64,000 bases of DNA from Mactromeris polynyma (GCA_032209605.1 JASFXZ010000009.1:16045553-16109552); one strand, 5' to 3'; positions 35,618 to 47,454 are shown, counted from the stretch's first letter. A program made the numbers and translations. The notes: generated from the sequence alone by a model not told the origin.

Positions 35618-35796
35618 CATTAAAACCTTACCTAAAGACCACCTCAATAATAAGACCTCCTCAAAATTAAGACCACAATTTTCAAGTCCATTTTCGATTT
35701 TTTTGCTCTTTATTCAACCTCAATATTAAGACCACCTGAATAAGAAGACCAGTTTTCAAGAGTCCCAACGGTGGTCTTATTATTGAGGTTTTACTG
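35618..35796. mobile_element. pogo-like MITE, near complete
   Basis: The right end TTATTGAGGTTTTACTG is next to TA. The left end is CATTAAAACCTTACCTAAAG, with the initial CAG mutated. Internal words agree with the copies at 9309 and 29241. Confidence 0.85.
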
Positions 35797-36172
35797 TATA
35801 TGTAAATCGTAATATTTGAGACGTTCGTACGACGACGTGTCCGCCCCTAGATATAAATGACACTCCTATTAGGCTATCTACAAGAAAGAATTTCAAAGCG
35901 ATAACTAAGGCGTGGTTCATATCGTGTCAGGAAACAACGTCGAAGTTTATTTTACATTTATTCCACTAATCCATACTATTAGAAAGTGGTATCTGGATCA
36001 TCTGAACATAAAATATTTGAACGGACTTCATCAAGCGCTATTGCTTCAATGCCTAATTAACGAACAATCGCAATGTATTACCACATTCAATCACGTTAAG
36101 AACGGTCCTGTTCGTAAAACATATTATGTGTCTTTTTCTTCGACAAATACAGAGAAATACATACAGTGTATT

Positions 36173-36804
36173 AAGCCTAGGTCACAATGGAACCACGACA
36201 GGAATATGCAGGTTCACGACGAAAATTTGAAAGATTTCGTGGCTTGTCTTGCGATGTTGTACGACATTCGTAGGAAACAATGGGCGTCTTGCGACGAAAA
36301 TCTGTCGTGGCTTGAAATTTGGATCACCCTAGTGTATGCCACCACAGATTCATCGTTTTTTGTCTTACTGGTGTCGCGTTAATATCGTACGACAATCGTA
36401 CGATATTCGTAGAAAAATTAAATGTCGTGGATGCCAAAAGTTTGATGTATTTCTTGCGACAATCTCACGACATTAGTGAAATTGTTGTGAGATTGTCATT
36501 AGATAGTCGTGCAAAATTCATACGAAATCCACTAACTCGTGCGGAGGTATTACGAAATTCGCACGAGTATCGCACGAGTGAAACACGTCAGTATCACGAC
36601 ATGTTCACGTGATAATGAGTCACATGTTGCAACATAACCACGAAAGTTTCTGCTTTCTCTGTCTGTTCCTGTCGTGAAAGCATCTAAAATTACATTTGAC
36701 CACTTCCACAACGTTGTTCATGTCGTACGATAATATAACCACGACAGAAAAAATGTATACTTCGTACGACAAAATTATCGTGGGTTTCATTGTGACCTAG
36801 GCTT
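36173..36804. mobile_element. ~630-bp inverted-repeat transposon, non-autonomous
   Basis: AAGCCTAGGTCACAATGGAA at the left matches the reverse complement of the right end (AAGCCTAGGTCACAATGAAA), and the arms continue with CCACGA words. The interior is rich in CGTACGAC and TCGTACGA palindromic words in both orientations. Flanking duplication is unclear. The open frame that starts at 35912 runs into this element, so its last half is not protein. Confidence 0.8.
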
Positions 36805-37192
36805 TAGATTCAGATAATGAATGTTTATTGATGTTTCAATATAGTTATGTTTTAACATGTAGAAATGATAAAAACGAACTTCACTTGCATTCATGAACAT
36901 ATGCTTCTAATATTGTGTTCTGTGTGTATTTTATCATTTCTTTAAGTGTCTACGTTAATCATACTATTGCCCTAGTATTCATGTTTCATAATTGATTTAG
37001 TTTAGGATTAAAATATAAGTATTTCTTTATAATGCCATCGTGCTGACGCGAACAATTTTTAGTTGCGTTCTTAATGGCCTGGAGTATATCATAAAATAGT
37101 TTGCTCGTTTGTTTAATATTTTGTTTAATATTCTCTTACACACTGTTCACATAACTACATGTACATGAACAGTAGTTAACTCCCTTGGTATA

Positions 37193-37279
37193 CAGAACGC
37201 AGCTTCTTCGGATTGGAATGGATAATTCGAAACCCTGTACAATTCGGACCGACGAATTCGAATAAGCGGGGTTCGACTG
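37193..37279. mobile_element. pogo/Tigger-like MITE, family 2, short copy
   Basis: The reverse complement of the right end is CAGTCGAACCCCGCTTATTC, next to TA. The left is CAGAACGCAGCTTCTTCGG, also next to TA. About 87 bp remain. Confidence 0.65.
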
Positions 37280-37629
37280 TACACAAAATATGCCTTTCAC
37301 GTTTGCTTAGGTAACATCGGGGATTATCACGTGGTCTCCATAGTACATGTGCCGTACAAGAATGCGGAAAATTCCGTCGGTTTAACCCCAACATTGGGTG
37401 TTATTGATGTTTACCGATAAGGTAGGATCTGTAGCATAGGCACAGCGTACCCGCATTGTTACTCACGTTAAGTTCTATGAAAACTGGTATGCGGGGACTA
37501 CGCATGGTGTATACAGTTACAACTAATTTTGAATATACCATAATGACTTATACGTCGTGATTAACCAACCTTAAAGTTTTCCTGATATTTTATCCTTAAA
37601 TACGGTTCAACAAATACCATACGTACCGT

Positions 37630-37890
37630 ATACCGTGTCCCTTGGTTAAGGTTTCCACCTTGGGAGAGGGAGGTCGAAGGTTGGAATCCCGGTCTGGGTC
37701 CGTTCTGATATGGCCGTTTGGTGAGCTGCCAGCTAGTTAAATAATGGTTACAGTGTGCCTACCTGCCTGGTGCCACCGTGGCATTAAAGGATTGGAATCG
37801 AGGAGTAAATGTGCTCAGAATGTAGGTGTTTCATAAGTCAGTAATGGCTGGCCCTTTAAGTAGGGGTGACACTGTAATAAATAAACTATA
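37630..37890 (+). mobile_element. tRNA-derived SINE, second copy
   Basis: Same body and tail as 27420-27676: GGTCGAAGGTTGGAATCCCG (B box), GGTCCGTTCTGATATGGCC, TCATAAGTCAGTAATGGCTG, GGCCCTTTAAGTAGGGG and AATAAATAAA. The A-box half is worn. Confidence 0.85.
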
Positions 37891-38524
37891 ATACATAAAC
37901 ACGTTTTACGTACTTGCAAACAAATATTCAGTCTGCCAGTAACTGTAATAATATACTTGTTTACTGACTCATAAGCCCAATAGACGACCTATGTCTAGCA
38001 AATAATATCTTGCAGCTGTTTTATTTGTGACAGGAAAGCATCCATTCAACAATAAATATAGCATTCTAAATATAGAGATTTTTACCCCAAATGACATATC
38101 TGGGCGAAACTAAGCTATTGATATTTCTGAATGCAGTGATCTAATATGAAGGTCACTACAAAACAAAACCTTTTGCAAAACGACATTTTTTAGAGAATTT
38201 CAGCACTGACTACAAAAAATTACAAAAGAGTTATATCAAATATGTTTTCAGATACAATAACATTTTACAAATATATGTTTTTTATTCTTTTTGATGAATG
38301 AATTAATCATACAATGGAATGTAATTTTCTGTCATAAATTGCAAGTAAAAATCGTTGCCATGACAACCGTTATTTTAAGATATACTAGCAATACTGTTAT
38401 ATTCGGTGCAAATAGCACTCAAGTGGTGTATACACATACTTAACATTGTTTTCCTACATTACACGGCTTACTGTTACACGAACACACAGCACGCATATAC
38501 ATTGTATATGCTCCATATTTGCAG

Positions 38525-38640
38525 GGTAATCGAGGCGTAGAGCGACCCCTGGTCCGAAGGTTGTGAGTTCGAGCCCCACAAACTTCACACTCCCTAATGT
38601 AACCGCTAGTATTGGTTAACAGCCCAGAAAGCAGACGTCG
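38525..38640 (+). repeat. tRNA-like SINE head
   Basis: GTAATCGAGGCGTAGAGCG and GGTTGTGAGTTCGAGCCCCA form A-box-like and B-box-like blocks with tRNA spacing, followed by unrelated sequence. No acceptor stem pairing was found. Confidence 0.45.
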
Positions 38641-39050
38641 AGAGCGATTACTCTAGTATATAAGAACGTGTTTCACAATCGATGTGAACTCATTCAGTTT
38701 AAACTAATGAAATGCTACACATGATGAAGTACAGTCAGATGAAAAGTCATTTGTTTGTATTGCAATTCTAGCAAGAACGTTCTCATTATATAGTGTTCTT
38801 TGTATCACATTGTTAGTTGGAAAATCCATATTTACAGAACTCCGGAGAAAACCTACTACAGAGACACGTGTGAGAAATGAATACTTGACACCAATGTTCT
38901 GTCTTGTGTTCAGTCTAAGGTTAAAACACACCTTATGTATATGTAGGTCTGATTGTTTTAGCAATTCTCTTAAATACAAATACTTTAATTTTCAATATTT
39001 CTTTCCTTTTTTTAGATAAAATCATGGCATTTCTTAACAGTCTAGTAAAT

Positions 39051-39056
39051 TTTATT
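39051..39056 (-). terminator. AATAAA polyadenylation signal of the coiled-coil gene
   Basis: AATAAA on the minus strand, about 240 nt beyond the stop codon at 39293-39295. Position fits a short 3' UTR. Confidence 0.5.
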
Positions 39057-39292
39057 GATCTCATAGTTGTCGATAACCTCAGTTGTCTGTGATATATTTA
39101 CATTGTATTATTATTTAAATGTCATGTCTTCCTATGTGATTAGATCTACATACATGTATATTGTCAAGGATCACAATGGAAATAAGTGTGTTCCATACTT
39201 CTTTATCTTCTGTGTTAAAAACTCTAAAATTGATGAGTTTCAGGTAGGGGTACAACATACAGACACAGACAAAGACAGTCAAAAGTTTGTGT

Positions 39293-39457
39293 TCATAATA
39301 AACTAATAGAAGATGTGTTCCAAGATTGTGTTGACGGTCTCGTACCCAAACTATGGAATCTCTCAACACGAAATAATTTTTGATCGAAATTCTCCGAACC
39401 AAATGTGTCTCTAAGTTTATTCCGAAGTAATCTCGAATCATGAGCAATATGTCGTGT
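39293..39457 (-). CDS. CCDC177-like coiled-coil protein, terminal exon
   Basis: Acceptor CGTATTTCAG, then 54 codons and TGA. The text includes DSRLLRNKLRDTFG and SENFDQKLFRVERFHSLG. The pattern of a basic helix followed by NFD and a basic segment resembles the C-terminus of vertebrate CCDC177; this is recalled similarity, not an alignment. It joins in phase 0 to the exon at 40392. The whole locus (39293-50047) encodes at least 390 residues, almost all highly charged Lys/Glu-rich helix expected to form a long coiled coil. No enzymatic or membrane segment is seen. The protein's role is unknown, and the gene symbol is left empty because the orthology is tentative. Confidence 0.75.
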   Translation of the reverse strand, partial: TRHIAHDSRLLRNKLRDTFGSENFDQKLFRVERFHSLGTRPSTQSWNTSSISLL

Positions 39458-40391
39458 CTGAAATACGATATAAACATTTTATCTATTCATCAAGATTAGA
39501 TTTGAGAATGTTTGAAATGTATAATAAAGGTTGGCCAATTTTCCTGGTTGTAGTTTATGGTTCAGCATTATTTCATAAAATCTGTAGTTGAAAGCACCAA
39601 TCAAATACTTTCAAATGTCAATGTGCACGAGTAATGGGACCAGTATGTTGGTACCAAATGCTTACAAGTGAAAAAGCTAACCTGTTTTCCACATACATTT
39701 ACTTTAACAGTATCGGATAAAAAAGTCAACTAGTCACTAAACATGTTACTATTCACGTGTTCATTGGTCACGTAGATGATGATTCATATCCAGAAATTGG
39801 TCCATAACGATGCATCTATAATAATTTAACTGCATTACCTATGTCAGTTTTTCATATTATTTTTGGTGATTTTAAACACTTATATATCGTTAATGACAGT
39901 ACACAGCTTGATTCACATGTAAAATAAATCTAATGGGTATTTTACCAAACTTCCAATCAGGATATAAAGCAAAGTACAATGACGCGAATGGTACAGTTTT
40001 ATGCAGAGGAGTTTATACTACGAAACGCTTGTTTTGCGCAATATTACTAATGAACAAACGTGACAAGATTGCGGATATGCATATGAATATAACTTGACAA
40101 AATGATATTCGCTGCTTTACAATGTACATGTATGTTATAGGTTTGTATTTACATACACATCTTTCGTACAGATACAATACTTCAAATGACTTGAATGTTA
40201 ATAAAGTATTGATTAAACTGCTGACATAATTATCTAAAGGAAGAGGCTTTGTATTGTGCATTGGCACTTTTGTTTTGCAGTTTTGATGTATATATTTAGT
40301 TAGAATCCGACATACCGTGTCTTGAGATCTATGAGATATACCAAACTTTTTTTTAATAACTTTTGTAAGGTAACATAAAATATTGCCCCAC
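39458..40391 (-). other. Intron of the coiled-coil gene
   Basis: Bounded by donor AAG|GTGGGG and acceptor TATTTCAG. AT-rich, with no further feature noticed. Confidence 0.6.
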
Positions 40392-40500
40392 CTTTTCAAG
40401 CGTGTTCAAACGTTCTGTTTGTTTTTCTGTCATTACTGCTTCTTCCTTCTGAATCTCCTTTGAAACCTTTCTACTCCATTTTTCTGCATCTTTTTGTAAT
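40392..40500 (-). CDS. Coiled-coil gene exon (LQKDAEKW)
   Basis: Acceptor TATATTTCTCAG, 109 bp, donor AAG|GTGGGG. Encodes LQKDAEKWSRKVSKEIQKEE and on to QTERLNTLEK. It takes one base to complete the codon left by the exon at 42108 and ends in phase 0. Charged helix throughout. Confidence 0.8.
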
Positions 40501-40638
40501 CTGAGAAATATAATGTATGTGCATTTATATAATGTTTAAATAAGACTATGTCGACCGGAAGTAGCAACAATTGTTTTACCGGATTGTCTGTGCGGATTTA
40601 TTAAAATCTTACTACATGTTACGAAATTGCCCCGTGTA

Positions 40639-40808
40639 CAGTTAAACCACGATTTATGACCACATCAATTGTAAAACCACCTCAAAATTAGAAACACAAT
40701 TCCATTGTCATTGTTTTTTTAAAATTCAACCTCAATATTAAGGCCACCTCAATAAGAATACTAGTTTACAAGGTTCTCAATGGTGGTAGCATTATCCAGG
40801 TTCTACTG
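40639..40808. mobile_element. pogo-like MITE, worn
   Basis: CAGTTAAACCACGATTTATG at the left and GGTTCTACTG at the right, with CAACCTCAATATTAAGGCCA inside. More substitutions than other copies. It lies in an intron of the coiled-coil gene. Confidence 0.7.
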
Positions 40809-42107
40809 TGTACTCAACCGAAGACGTAAATAGTTTGCAAATCAATTTCAAAATATAATGTCGTTTTCTTTTCGGTACTTTATGGTTCTTTACTGGGTTT
40901 AATGATACTGGGATTCAAGTAAGGCACGAAATATACGTGAATAAGCGCGGGGTTTTGATCATTCGAGGTTTACTACACAAAGCGAGAAGACGTGTTTAAA
41001 TAATAGTTCGCCAAATTACTATGATAGTATATTGTTTATCAATTTGAAGAGCATTACGAGGAGATGGTCAGACATATGATGTAAATACATATACATGTCG
41101 TACTTGATTTTAATTAGCAAAGTCTACCGCATTAGTACTCAGAAGTCAGGGGGTGGAGAGAGCCTATTCGCTGGTCAGTGCATGGAATCTCCCTACCTCC
41201 CCCCTCGCAAAAAGAAAGAGAAGGGTTGGGGCAGCCGGTGCGCAGTACATGATTTACCTGTCTCTCTGAGTACTAAGGAGACGTATTTTCCCTTAAATGG
41301 TATTATAATAATATGATGAATAGCCAAACAACTTTGATATATTGAAATGTATAGTGCATGCACCATTATGTTATAATTGTAAATGTAACCTCATTAGAAA
41401 AGTAGTAAACCGCCACCTGTAAACATATGTTGTGTTGTGTTGTTTGTTGGGTAGAAAATGGAGTATAAGAAAGAAAACATTTATTTTCGGAGGAACGAAG
41501 CGAGGGAGAAAATAATGATAACTGATCGTTCTATCTACCGGTCAGAAATCTATGTACACTGATAGGGCGCTATGTTCAACCACATAGGAGTAGGTAAAGT
41601 AGGAAATAATCGGTGATAACAGAAAATCTCAAGTAATAATTTATTGCATAACATATCCACCGCTTAGACTTAGAACCTTACTATATCACGCAATTTTAAT
41701 GTGTACGCAGAAAACATGTTATTGCTAATAACCGTGTTTATCAATACATTAATTATACGACGATATATTGCTGGGGATTTCAGAGCAAACAACATCTTAT
41801 TTGAAATTAATTTAGTTTCAATTGATTATTATATAGATATGCTATGGTTGCAAAATCGATTGGGCTGAAAATTAATGTCTTATTAAAACAGAGATGTTTT
41901 GCAATAGAACCACATTTAGTTGTCATGTTAGTGATTCAATAACAGATTTGAAAATCAGAGAAAGCATTTAATATTTCAGGTTTTTTCTAACCTTATCCGG
42001 CTTTGAAAATGAATGTTGTATATAAAACCACGAGGTGTTTTAGTACAAATTGCCAACAGTAAATATAATACAATCAACAAGGAAGGGAGATGATGCATAT
42101 ACATTAC

Positions 42108-42217
42108 TTTTTCATGCGCTTTCTATGTCCCTTTTCCTTCTGTTCACGATCTTCTTTGATATGCTCTGCAACCTCTTCAAATGCTGTGGAGATCTTTTCA
42201 TTCGCTTTCACAATATT
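42108..42217 (-). CDS. Coiled-coil gene exon (NIVKANEK)
   Basis: Acceptor CTTGTTTCAG, 110 bp, donor AA|GTAATG. Encodes NIVKANEKISTAFEEVAEHI and on to KEKGHRKRMK. It starts in phase 0 and leaves two bases, matching the next exon. Read through, the frame would stop at once (AAG TAA), so a short alternative end by intron retention is possible. Confidence 0.8.
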
Positions 42218-42398
42218 CTGAAACAAGTATTATTATAGATACACTCGTACGTCTTAAAGTCGAGCTCGAAGTTTCGAAGTCGACAACTTTGTACTGGTTC
42301 GAGTTTGGGTGCACGGTAGACGTGTTAACTAGTGTGTAGCTGTGTGAGGTACGTGGGTATTGTTTTGCCGAGGCTCTATAATTATTGATTTCATTGTA

Positions 42399-42610
42399 CA
42401 GTAAAACCTCACCTACTGACCTCCTCAATAATAAGATCACCTCAATAAGAAAACCATCTCAACAATAAGACCACCTCAACATTAAGACCACAATGTTCAA
42501 GTTCATTTTAATTTTTTCGCTCTTAATTCAATTTCAGTTTTAAAACACTTTCAATAAGAAGACCAGTTTTCAAGAGTCCAAAAGGTGGTCTTATTATTGA
42601 GGTTTTACTG
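42399..42610. mobile_element. pogo-like MITE, longest copy, TA duplication
   Basis: 212 bp from CAGTAAAACCTCACCTACTG to TTATTGAGGTTTTACTG with TA on both sides. The extra length comes from repeated AATAAGACCACCTCAA-like words near the left end, an internal tandem expansion. Confidence 0.88.
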
Positions 42611-42719
42611 TACATACAAATCTACTTGCAGTGGATAATTAGTGTCGTGTAATCATTCACAGTTCGTTTAGACATAGTCATTCAACATCGATTGTGAAAC
42701 AATAAATACAATTATCAGA

Positions 42720-42876
42720 CTTTTTGTCAACCAGTCTCGTTGAGTGTTTCCTGAGTGCTACCAGTATCTGAGCCTAATTAAGGGATCGACTAGTTCGCGG
42801 ATCTTCCTCGTGGGATTCAAACCCATGACCTTTGTATCAGGAATAAGGCGATCTACCCTTGACCACTCTACCCTCT
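42720..42876 (-). mobile_element. tRNA-derived SINE fragment
   Basis: On the minus strand GGGTAGAGTGGTCAAGGGTA and GGTCATGGGTTTGAATCCCA form A and B boxes, followed by a body ending near GGTAGCACTCAGGAAACACT. The B box is well kept. Confidence 0.65.
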
Positions 42877-43018
42877 AACTCTATGCATCCCATAGTTAAA
42901 CAACCATACATAACACTCAGGTTTCACTTTGAAATAAAAAATATAAACACGCATTTTTAATGTGTCTCGACACTCAAATCATTCGTTTTCATAAACCAAG
43001 TAAGATCTATAACAATAC

Positions 43019-43121
43019 CTCTTGTGTTTTCTTGAACATTCTCAACATTTTCTTGTGTCCTTTCTTCTCCTGTTTTTTCTTCTCCTTCAGCGCATGATGT
43101 AATCTTTCATCTTCTCTTTTA
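43019..43121 (-). CDS. Coiled-coil gene exon (KREDERLHH)
   Basis: Acceptor CTTTTTGCAG, 103 bp, donor GAG|GTATTG. Encodes KREDERLHHALKEKKKQEKK and LRMFKKTQE. Its first base completes the codon left by 44232, and it ends in phase 0. Confidence 0.82.
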
Positions 43122-44231
43122 CTGCAAAAAGTCGCAAAAAGTTAAATTTGCTCAGCCTTGTAGAATGCCAACTTTGTTTTAGATTGTGTGTGCGTTCGGT
43201 CAGGTAACTTGGATACACATGGCGCTTTGTTCCAGCCAAGATATGTTAAAATCTAATTTTAGACGTTTTATCTATATATATACTAGTAATGGTTCGTTAA
43301 AATGAAGCCACATTCGACTTCTACATTATTTTGTGTCTGTTTTAATTTTACCATAAAAAAGTTCCTGCGACCATTACCACGTAGAGATTAAAGCTCGTTT
43401 TAATAGATTGTACTGGCATTTTCTAACAAATGAGGATGTATCAGATACTGCCCATATTGTCGATATTATTATTTTTAAATAACGCCTGCTGTACAAAGCC
43501 CTTATAGTTTATACTGATTGTGACAATACAAACATTGGCCTACATATTATTTCTTTGATCATGTACAGCAATGATTTTGATAAATGAATTGCCAATATAA
43601 TTTATACATCAACAAGTATCGACATTACATTTCTACTCTTATCTAATAATATAAATCGTTCACACTTCCTTCTAGGAGTATATGAAATATTGCCGTATAC
43701 TAGGCTTCACAATAGTCAATTTGATCTCAGCATGGGTGAAAACTGTTGAGCGGGATTGATTAAAGTTGTGATATCTTCTAGCACTTTTTCACTTTAAATT
43801 ATTCAACAGGATTTCCCGCACTTTAATTGATAAGACTTTTAATAATTAGTAGACACCGAGTCTTCCATTTGATTCAGCGGATGAATTGGTTTTTGTGTCC
43901 CCTCTCTGATCCGTTTGGTATTGTTTTGTTTCACTCGCTGTGATTGCCTTTTCACTTCTCTTTATCTAGAGCTGTCGTGGGAAGTTCTGATTTGTGAATG
44001 TTGCATTCTCTGTCCTGCATTATTTTCACTTTTGATAAAAATAAAGGACTATCAAGGACGTGTATGACCTTGCAAGTATACATCTTACATGTCCTTCATG
44101 ACAAATCCACGTTCAAGGGATAATGGGTAAATATTCAAGTTAAGCAACGGTCCTGATAACGATTCACCGATTACAGAAACATCGAGCAAACTCTTAGATC
44201 TAACCTTTGTTCAGCAACTTCATCTACTTAC

Positions 44232-44339
44232 GCGTCTTCTTTGATCTCTTCAATCCTCTCTTGTAGAACTTTGTCATGGTTAGATTCCGCAGTCATCAAA
44301 CGTCGCTCAATTTTAGCTGTAAGAGTTTTCTGACTGTCT
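44232..44339 (-). CDS. Coiled-coil gene exon (DSQKTLTAK)
   Basis: Acceptor GCTTTTTCAG, 108 bp, donor GC|GTAAGT. Encodes DSQKTLTAKIERRLMTAESN and LQERIEEIKED. Only the frame needing one leading base is open, and it fits the two bases left by the candidate exon at 44868. Confidence 0.82.
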
Positions 44340-44867
44340 CTGAAAAAGCATTATGTCGTAATGTTCGTATTTTGAAAGGTAATGTAAACCTTTGTTATAA
44401 AAGAAGTTTGATTCTGTTGAGATATTTTCAACTTGTTGTATCTCTACACTACAGAGAGAATCTACCTCGTTTAAAGTTAAGTTATTTAATTGAGTTAAGT
44501 GGTTGTCAGAAGGAATTATCAAAATAGCGTCTTCCGCGTTCTGCGCAGAGCTTAGATCGCATTTTCTTTGGTATGAATCTAAAATAAATCTCTTGAGTGA
44601 GTAATAATCAATACTCTCCTTGTTCTGTTTTAAATAATATGGGGATTTATTTTAACTTGAAAGATCTTTTAACTGAAATCAATAAACAAATTATTATACA
44701 ACTCAACAAAGGGAGGTAACTTTGAAAATGAACAGAACGGCTCACTTGAGTTTTTTCTCGTATATAACAAATCGTTCTGTGAAATACATCCTTTCCACAT
44801 CGTTTTCTTTTCCGATTTTCTGAATAATAAAATAGTACATAACATTTAAGAATGAAAAAAGTCTTAC

Positions 44868-44909
44868 CCATTGTTGGATAAATTCAGTTCATTCAAATCA
44901 AATTTCAAT
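44868..44909 (-). CDS. Candidate 42-bp micro-exon of the coiled-coil gene
   Basis: Acceptor AAAGTTTCAG and donor GG|GTAAGA enclose an open segment LKFDLNELNLSNN whose phases match the following exon. It does not match the phase-0 end of the exon at 46196, so another exon must lie between, near or inside the 26-bp minisatellite. Plausible but unproven. Confidence 0.4.
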
Positions 44910-44964
44910 CTGAAACTTTAATCGTCTTGAAATTGTCAAATTTAACTGAAGTATTCAGAGACTC

Positions 44965-46017
44965 CTGAAAATGGTCTTATTGCTGAAACCATTACAGGGG
45001 CCTTATTGCTGAAACCACAACATGGGCCTTATTGCTGAAACCATTACAGGGGCCTTATTGCTGAAACCATTACAGGGGCCTTATTGCTGAAACCATTACA
45101 GGGGCCTTATTGCTGAAACCACAACATGGGCATTATTGCTGAAACCACAACAGGGGTCGTATTTCTGAAACCACAACATGGGTCTTATTGCTGAAACCAC
45201 AACAGGGGTATTATTGCTGAAACCACAACAGGGGTATTATTGCTGAAATCACAACATGGGTCTTATTGCTGAAACCACAACAGGGATATTATTGCTGAAA
45301 CCACAACAGGGGTATTATTGCTGAAACAACAACAGGGGTATTATTGCTGAAACCACAACAGGGGTCGTATTTCTGAAACCACAGCAGGGGCCTTATTGCT
45401 GAAACCACAACAGGGGTCTTATTGCTGAAACCACAACATGGGTCTTATTGCTGAAACCACAACAGGGGTATTATTGCTGAAACCACAACAGGGGTATTAT
45501 TGCTGAAATCACAACATGGGTCTTATTGCTGAAACCACAACAGTGGTATTATTGCTGAAACCACAACAGGGGTATTATTGCTGAAACAACACCAGGGGTA
45601 TTATTGCTGAAACCACAACAGGGGTCGTATTTCTGAAACCACAACATGGGTCTTATTGCTGAAACCACAACATGGGTCTTATTTCTGAAACCACAACATG
45701 GGTCTTATTGCTGAAACCCGTCAGGGGCCTTATTGCTGAAACCACAACAGGGGTCGTATTTCTGAAACCACAACATGTGTCTTATTGCTGAAACCACAGC
45801 AGGGGCCTTATTGCTGAAACCACAACAGGTGCCTTATTGCTGAAACCACACAGGGGTCTTATTGCTGAAACCACAACATGGGTCTTATTGCTGAAACCAC
45901 AACATGGGCATTATTGTTGAAACCACAACAGGGGTCTTATTGCTGAAACCACAACAGGGGCCTTATTGCTGAAACAACAACAGAGGTCTTATTGCTGAAA
46001 CCACAACATGGGCCAAC
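44965..46017. repeat. 26-bp minisatellite, ~40 copies, intronic
   Basis: The unit reads TTATTGCTGAAACCACAACA plus AGGGGTC-like bases, with variants GGCC, TCGT, ACATGGG and ATTACAGG. On the sense strand of the host gene (minus) almost every unit carries TGTTGTGGTTTCAG, an acceptor-like motif. It begins and ends near fragments resembling the pogo-like MITE (GGTCTTATT, GGGTTTTACC). Confidence 0.96.
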
Positions 46018-46195
46018 ATTTGAAGACTGAAACTCAGACTTAGACTTTAAAATGTTCTAAACACAATAAACTCTTAATCATAGGACCACAGTGGATTTGA
46101 AGAAATTAGTTGTTAATTGAATGGTGGTCTGAAAATTCGGTATTATTAATGAGGTAGTCTTAATTCCGAGGGTTTTACCATTCAAAAACATATAC

Positions 46196-46321
46196 CTGCA
46201 TTTCATCTTTAAGCCTCGTCTCTCTTTCTTCTTCGGCTTTCAATCGCCTTTTATCATGATCGATTTTTTCTTGCGATCTTTTTTCATATTCTTTAGAATT
46301 CAAGTCCCACCAGTTCCTTTC
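46196..46321 (-). CDS. Coiled-coil gene exon (ERNWWDLN)
   Basis: Acceptor TTCTTTTTTCAG, 126 bp, donor CAG|GTATAT. Encodes ERNWWDLNSKEYEKRSQEKI and RLKAEEERETRLKDEMQ. Phase 0 at both ends. Confidence 0.85.
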
Positions 46322-47400
46322 CTGAAAAAAGAAGTAATTACTAGTACTTATGTATTTTACATGTTAATATATTAGGAAATACGACCTGGTTACTGTTGGT
46401 ACCGCAATAGTTACTTAGTTATAAATAGAGGATCTTACATGAGTGGTAATTTTTTTATTGAATTGATCTAAAACCAATAAAAACTGGGCTGAAATTAAAA
46501 CGAATGTAAGATTCTATTTAAGACATAACAGCAGAAATAGCTGCTTATCTTCAAAACCATTATCTTAACCTCCCACATGCAGGCGAAGTACGTCGTGTGT
46601 AATTCAGTCTTTGGTAAACAAAAGATGACGCAACAAAAAGTAGTTCCTACAATTTTCAATTTTATTTTTCAAACACAAGATACGAGTTAACAGATTATAT
46701 CACATATTGTATTTAAATTAACCGGACAATAGTTTTCAATGAAAAATGTCATACTTTGTACAAAATAAAGATTCTATAATGTCAACATTATTTTAGCGCA
46801 TGAACATCACGCTTGTTTTGTTGTGACGTCACGCACGTGACTTATTATTTCACTAGTGAATTATCGGCAATAATACATGGGTGTTATCACCACTCTACAC
46901 AGTATAATATATGTTATAAAATGCAATAAAATTAATACAAACTCATATATTTTGCCGTCTTATCAATATTACATTTGCCGATTTGAAGGATTATAAACAA
47001 ACCCTTTGGAAGAATTAAAACAATACGACGTAGGCCCACCCACACCAAAATTGTGTTGCTGAGTAAGACGGATTTTTCCACAACAGCTACATAAGCGATT
47101 AACAGTGCTACCTTTCAGTCATATGTTGTTGAACATGTAACATATTTTAAGAATCATAAAATATATATAACATTCTCCCTCGGCCAAGTGGAAAAGGCAT
47201 CCGGTTTAGGAACGGGAGGTCCAAAGTTCGAATCCAGGTAAGTCAGAATTGGCTGGTCCTTTACGTAGGGTTGACACTATAATGAATAAATACTTTACCT
47301 TTTATATTAAACATAGCCAAATATTTTGATACGAAATATGTATTTCCCTGTTAATATATTTACTTGTACCATCAGGCCTACTGCGAAGTGTGTATATTAC
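46322..47400 (-). other. Intron of the coiled-coil gene with a SINE remnant
   Basis: Contains the truncated SINE at 47174-47294 and a TGACGTCA site at 46824. Otherwise AT-rich without features. Confidence 0.55.
47174..47294 (+). mobile_element. tRNA-derived SINE, internally deleted
   Basis: Head CTCGGCCAAGTGGAAAAGG with GGTCCAAAGTTCGAATCCAG joins directly to the tail AAGTCAGAATTGGCTGGTCC and TTGACACTATAATGAATAAA of the 27420/37630 family. The middle body is missing. Confidence 0.8.
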
Positions 47401-47454
47401 CTGTTCTTGCTTGTGTAAGGTTTCCCTGGCAACCATCTCTTGAAGTGCTTTCTC
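47401..47454 (-). CDS. Coiled-coil gene exon (EKALQEMV)
   Basis: Acceptor GTCTTACAG, 54 bp, donor CAG|GTAATA. Encodes 18 residues, EKALQEMVARETLHKQEQ, phase 0 at both ends. Confidence 0.8.

Noticed and set aside
35912..36382. 156-codon open frame
   Set aside because: Its second half runs into the inverted-repeat transposon at 36173. The first half alone has no splice context or similarity.
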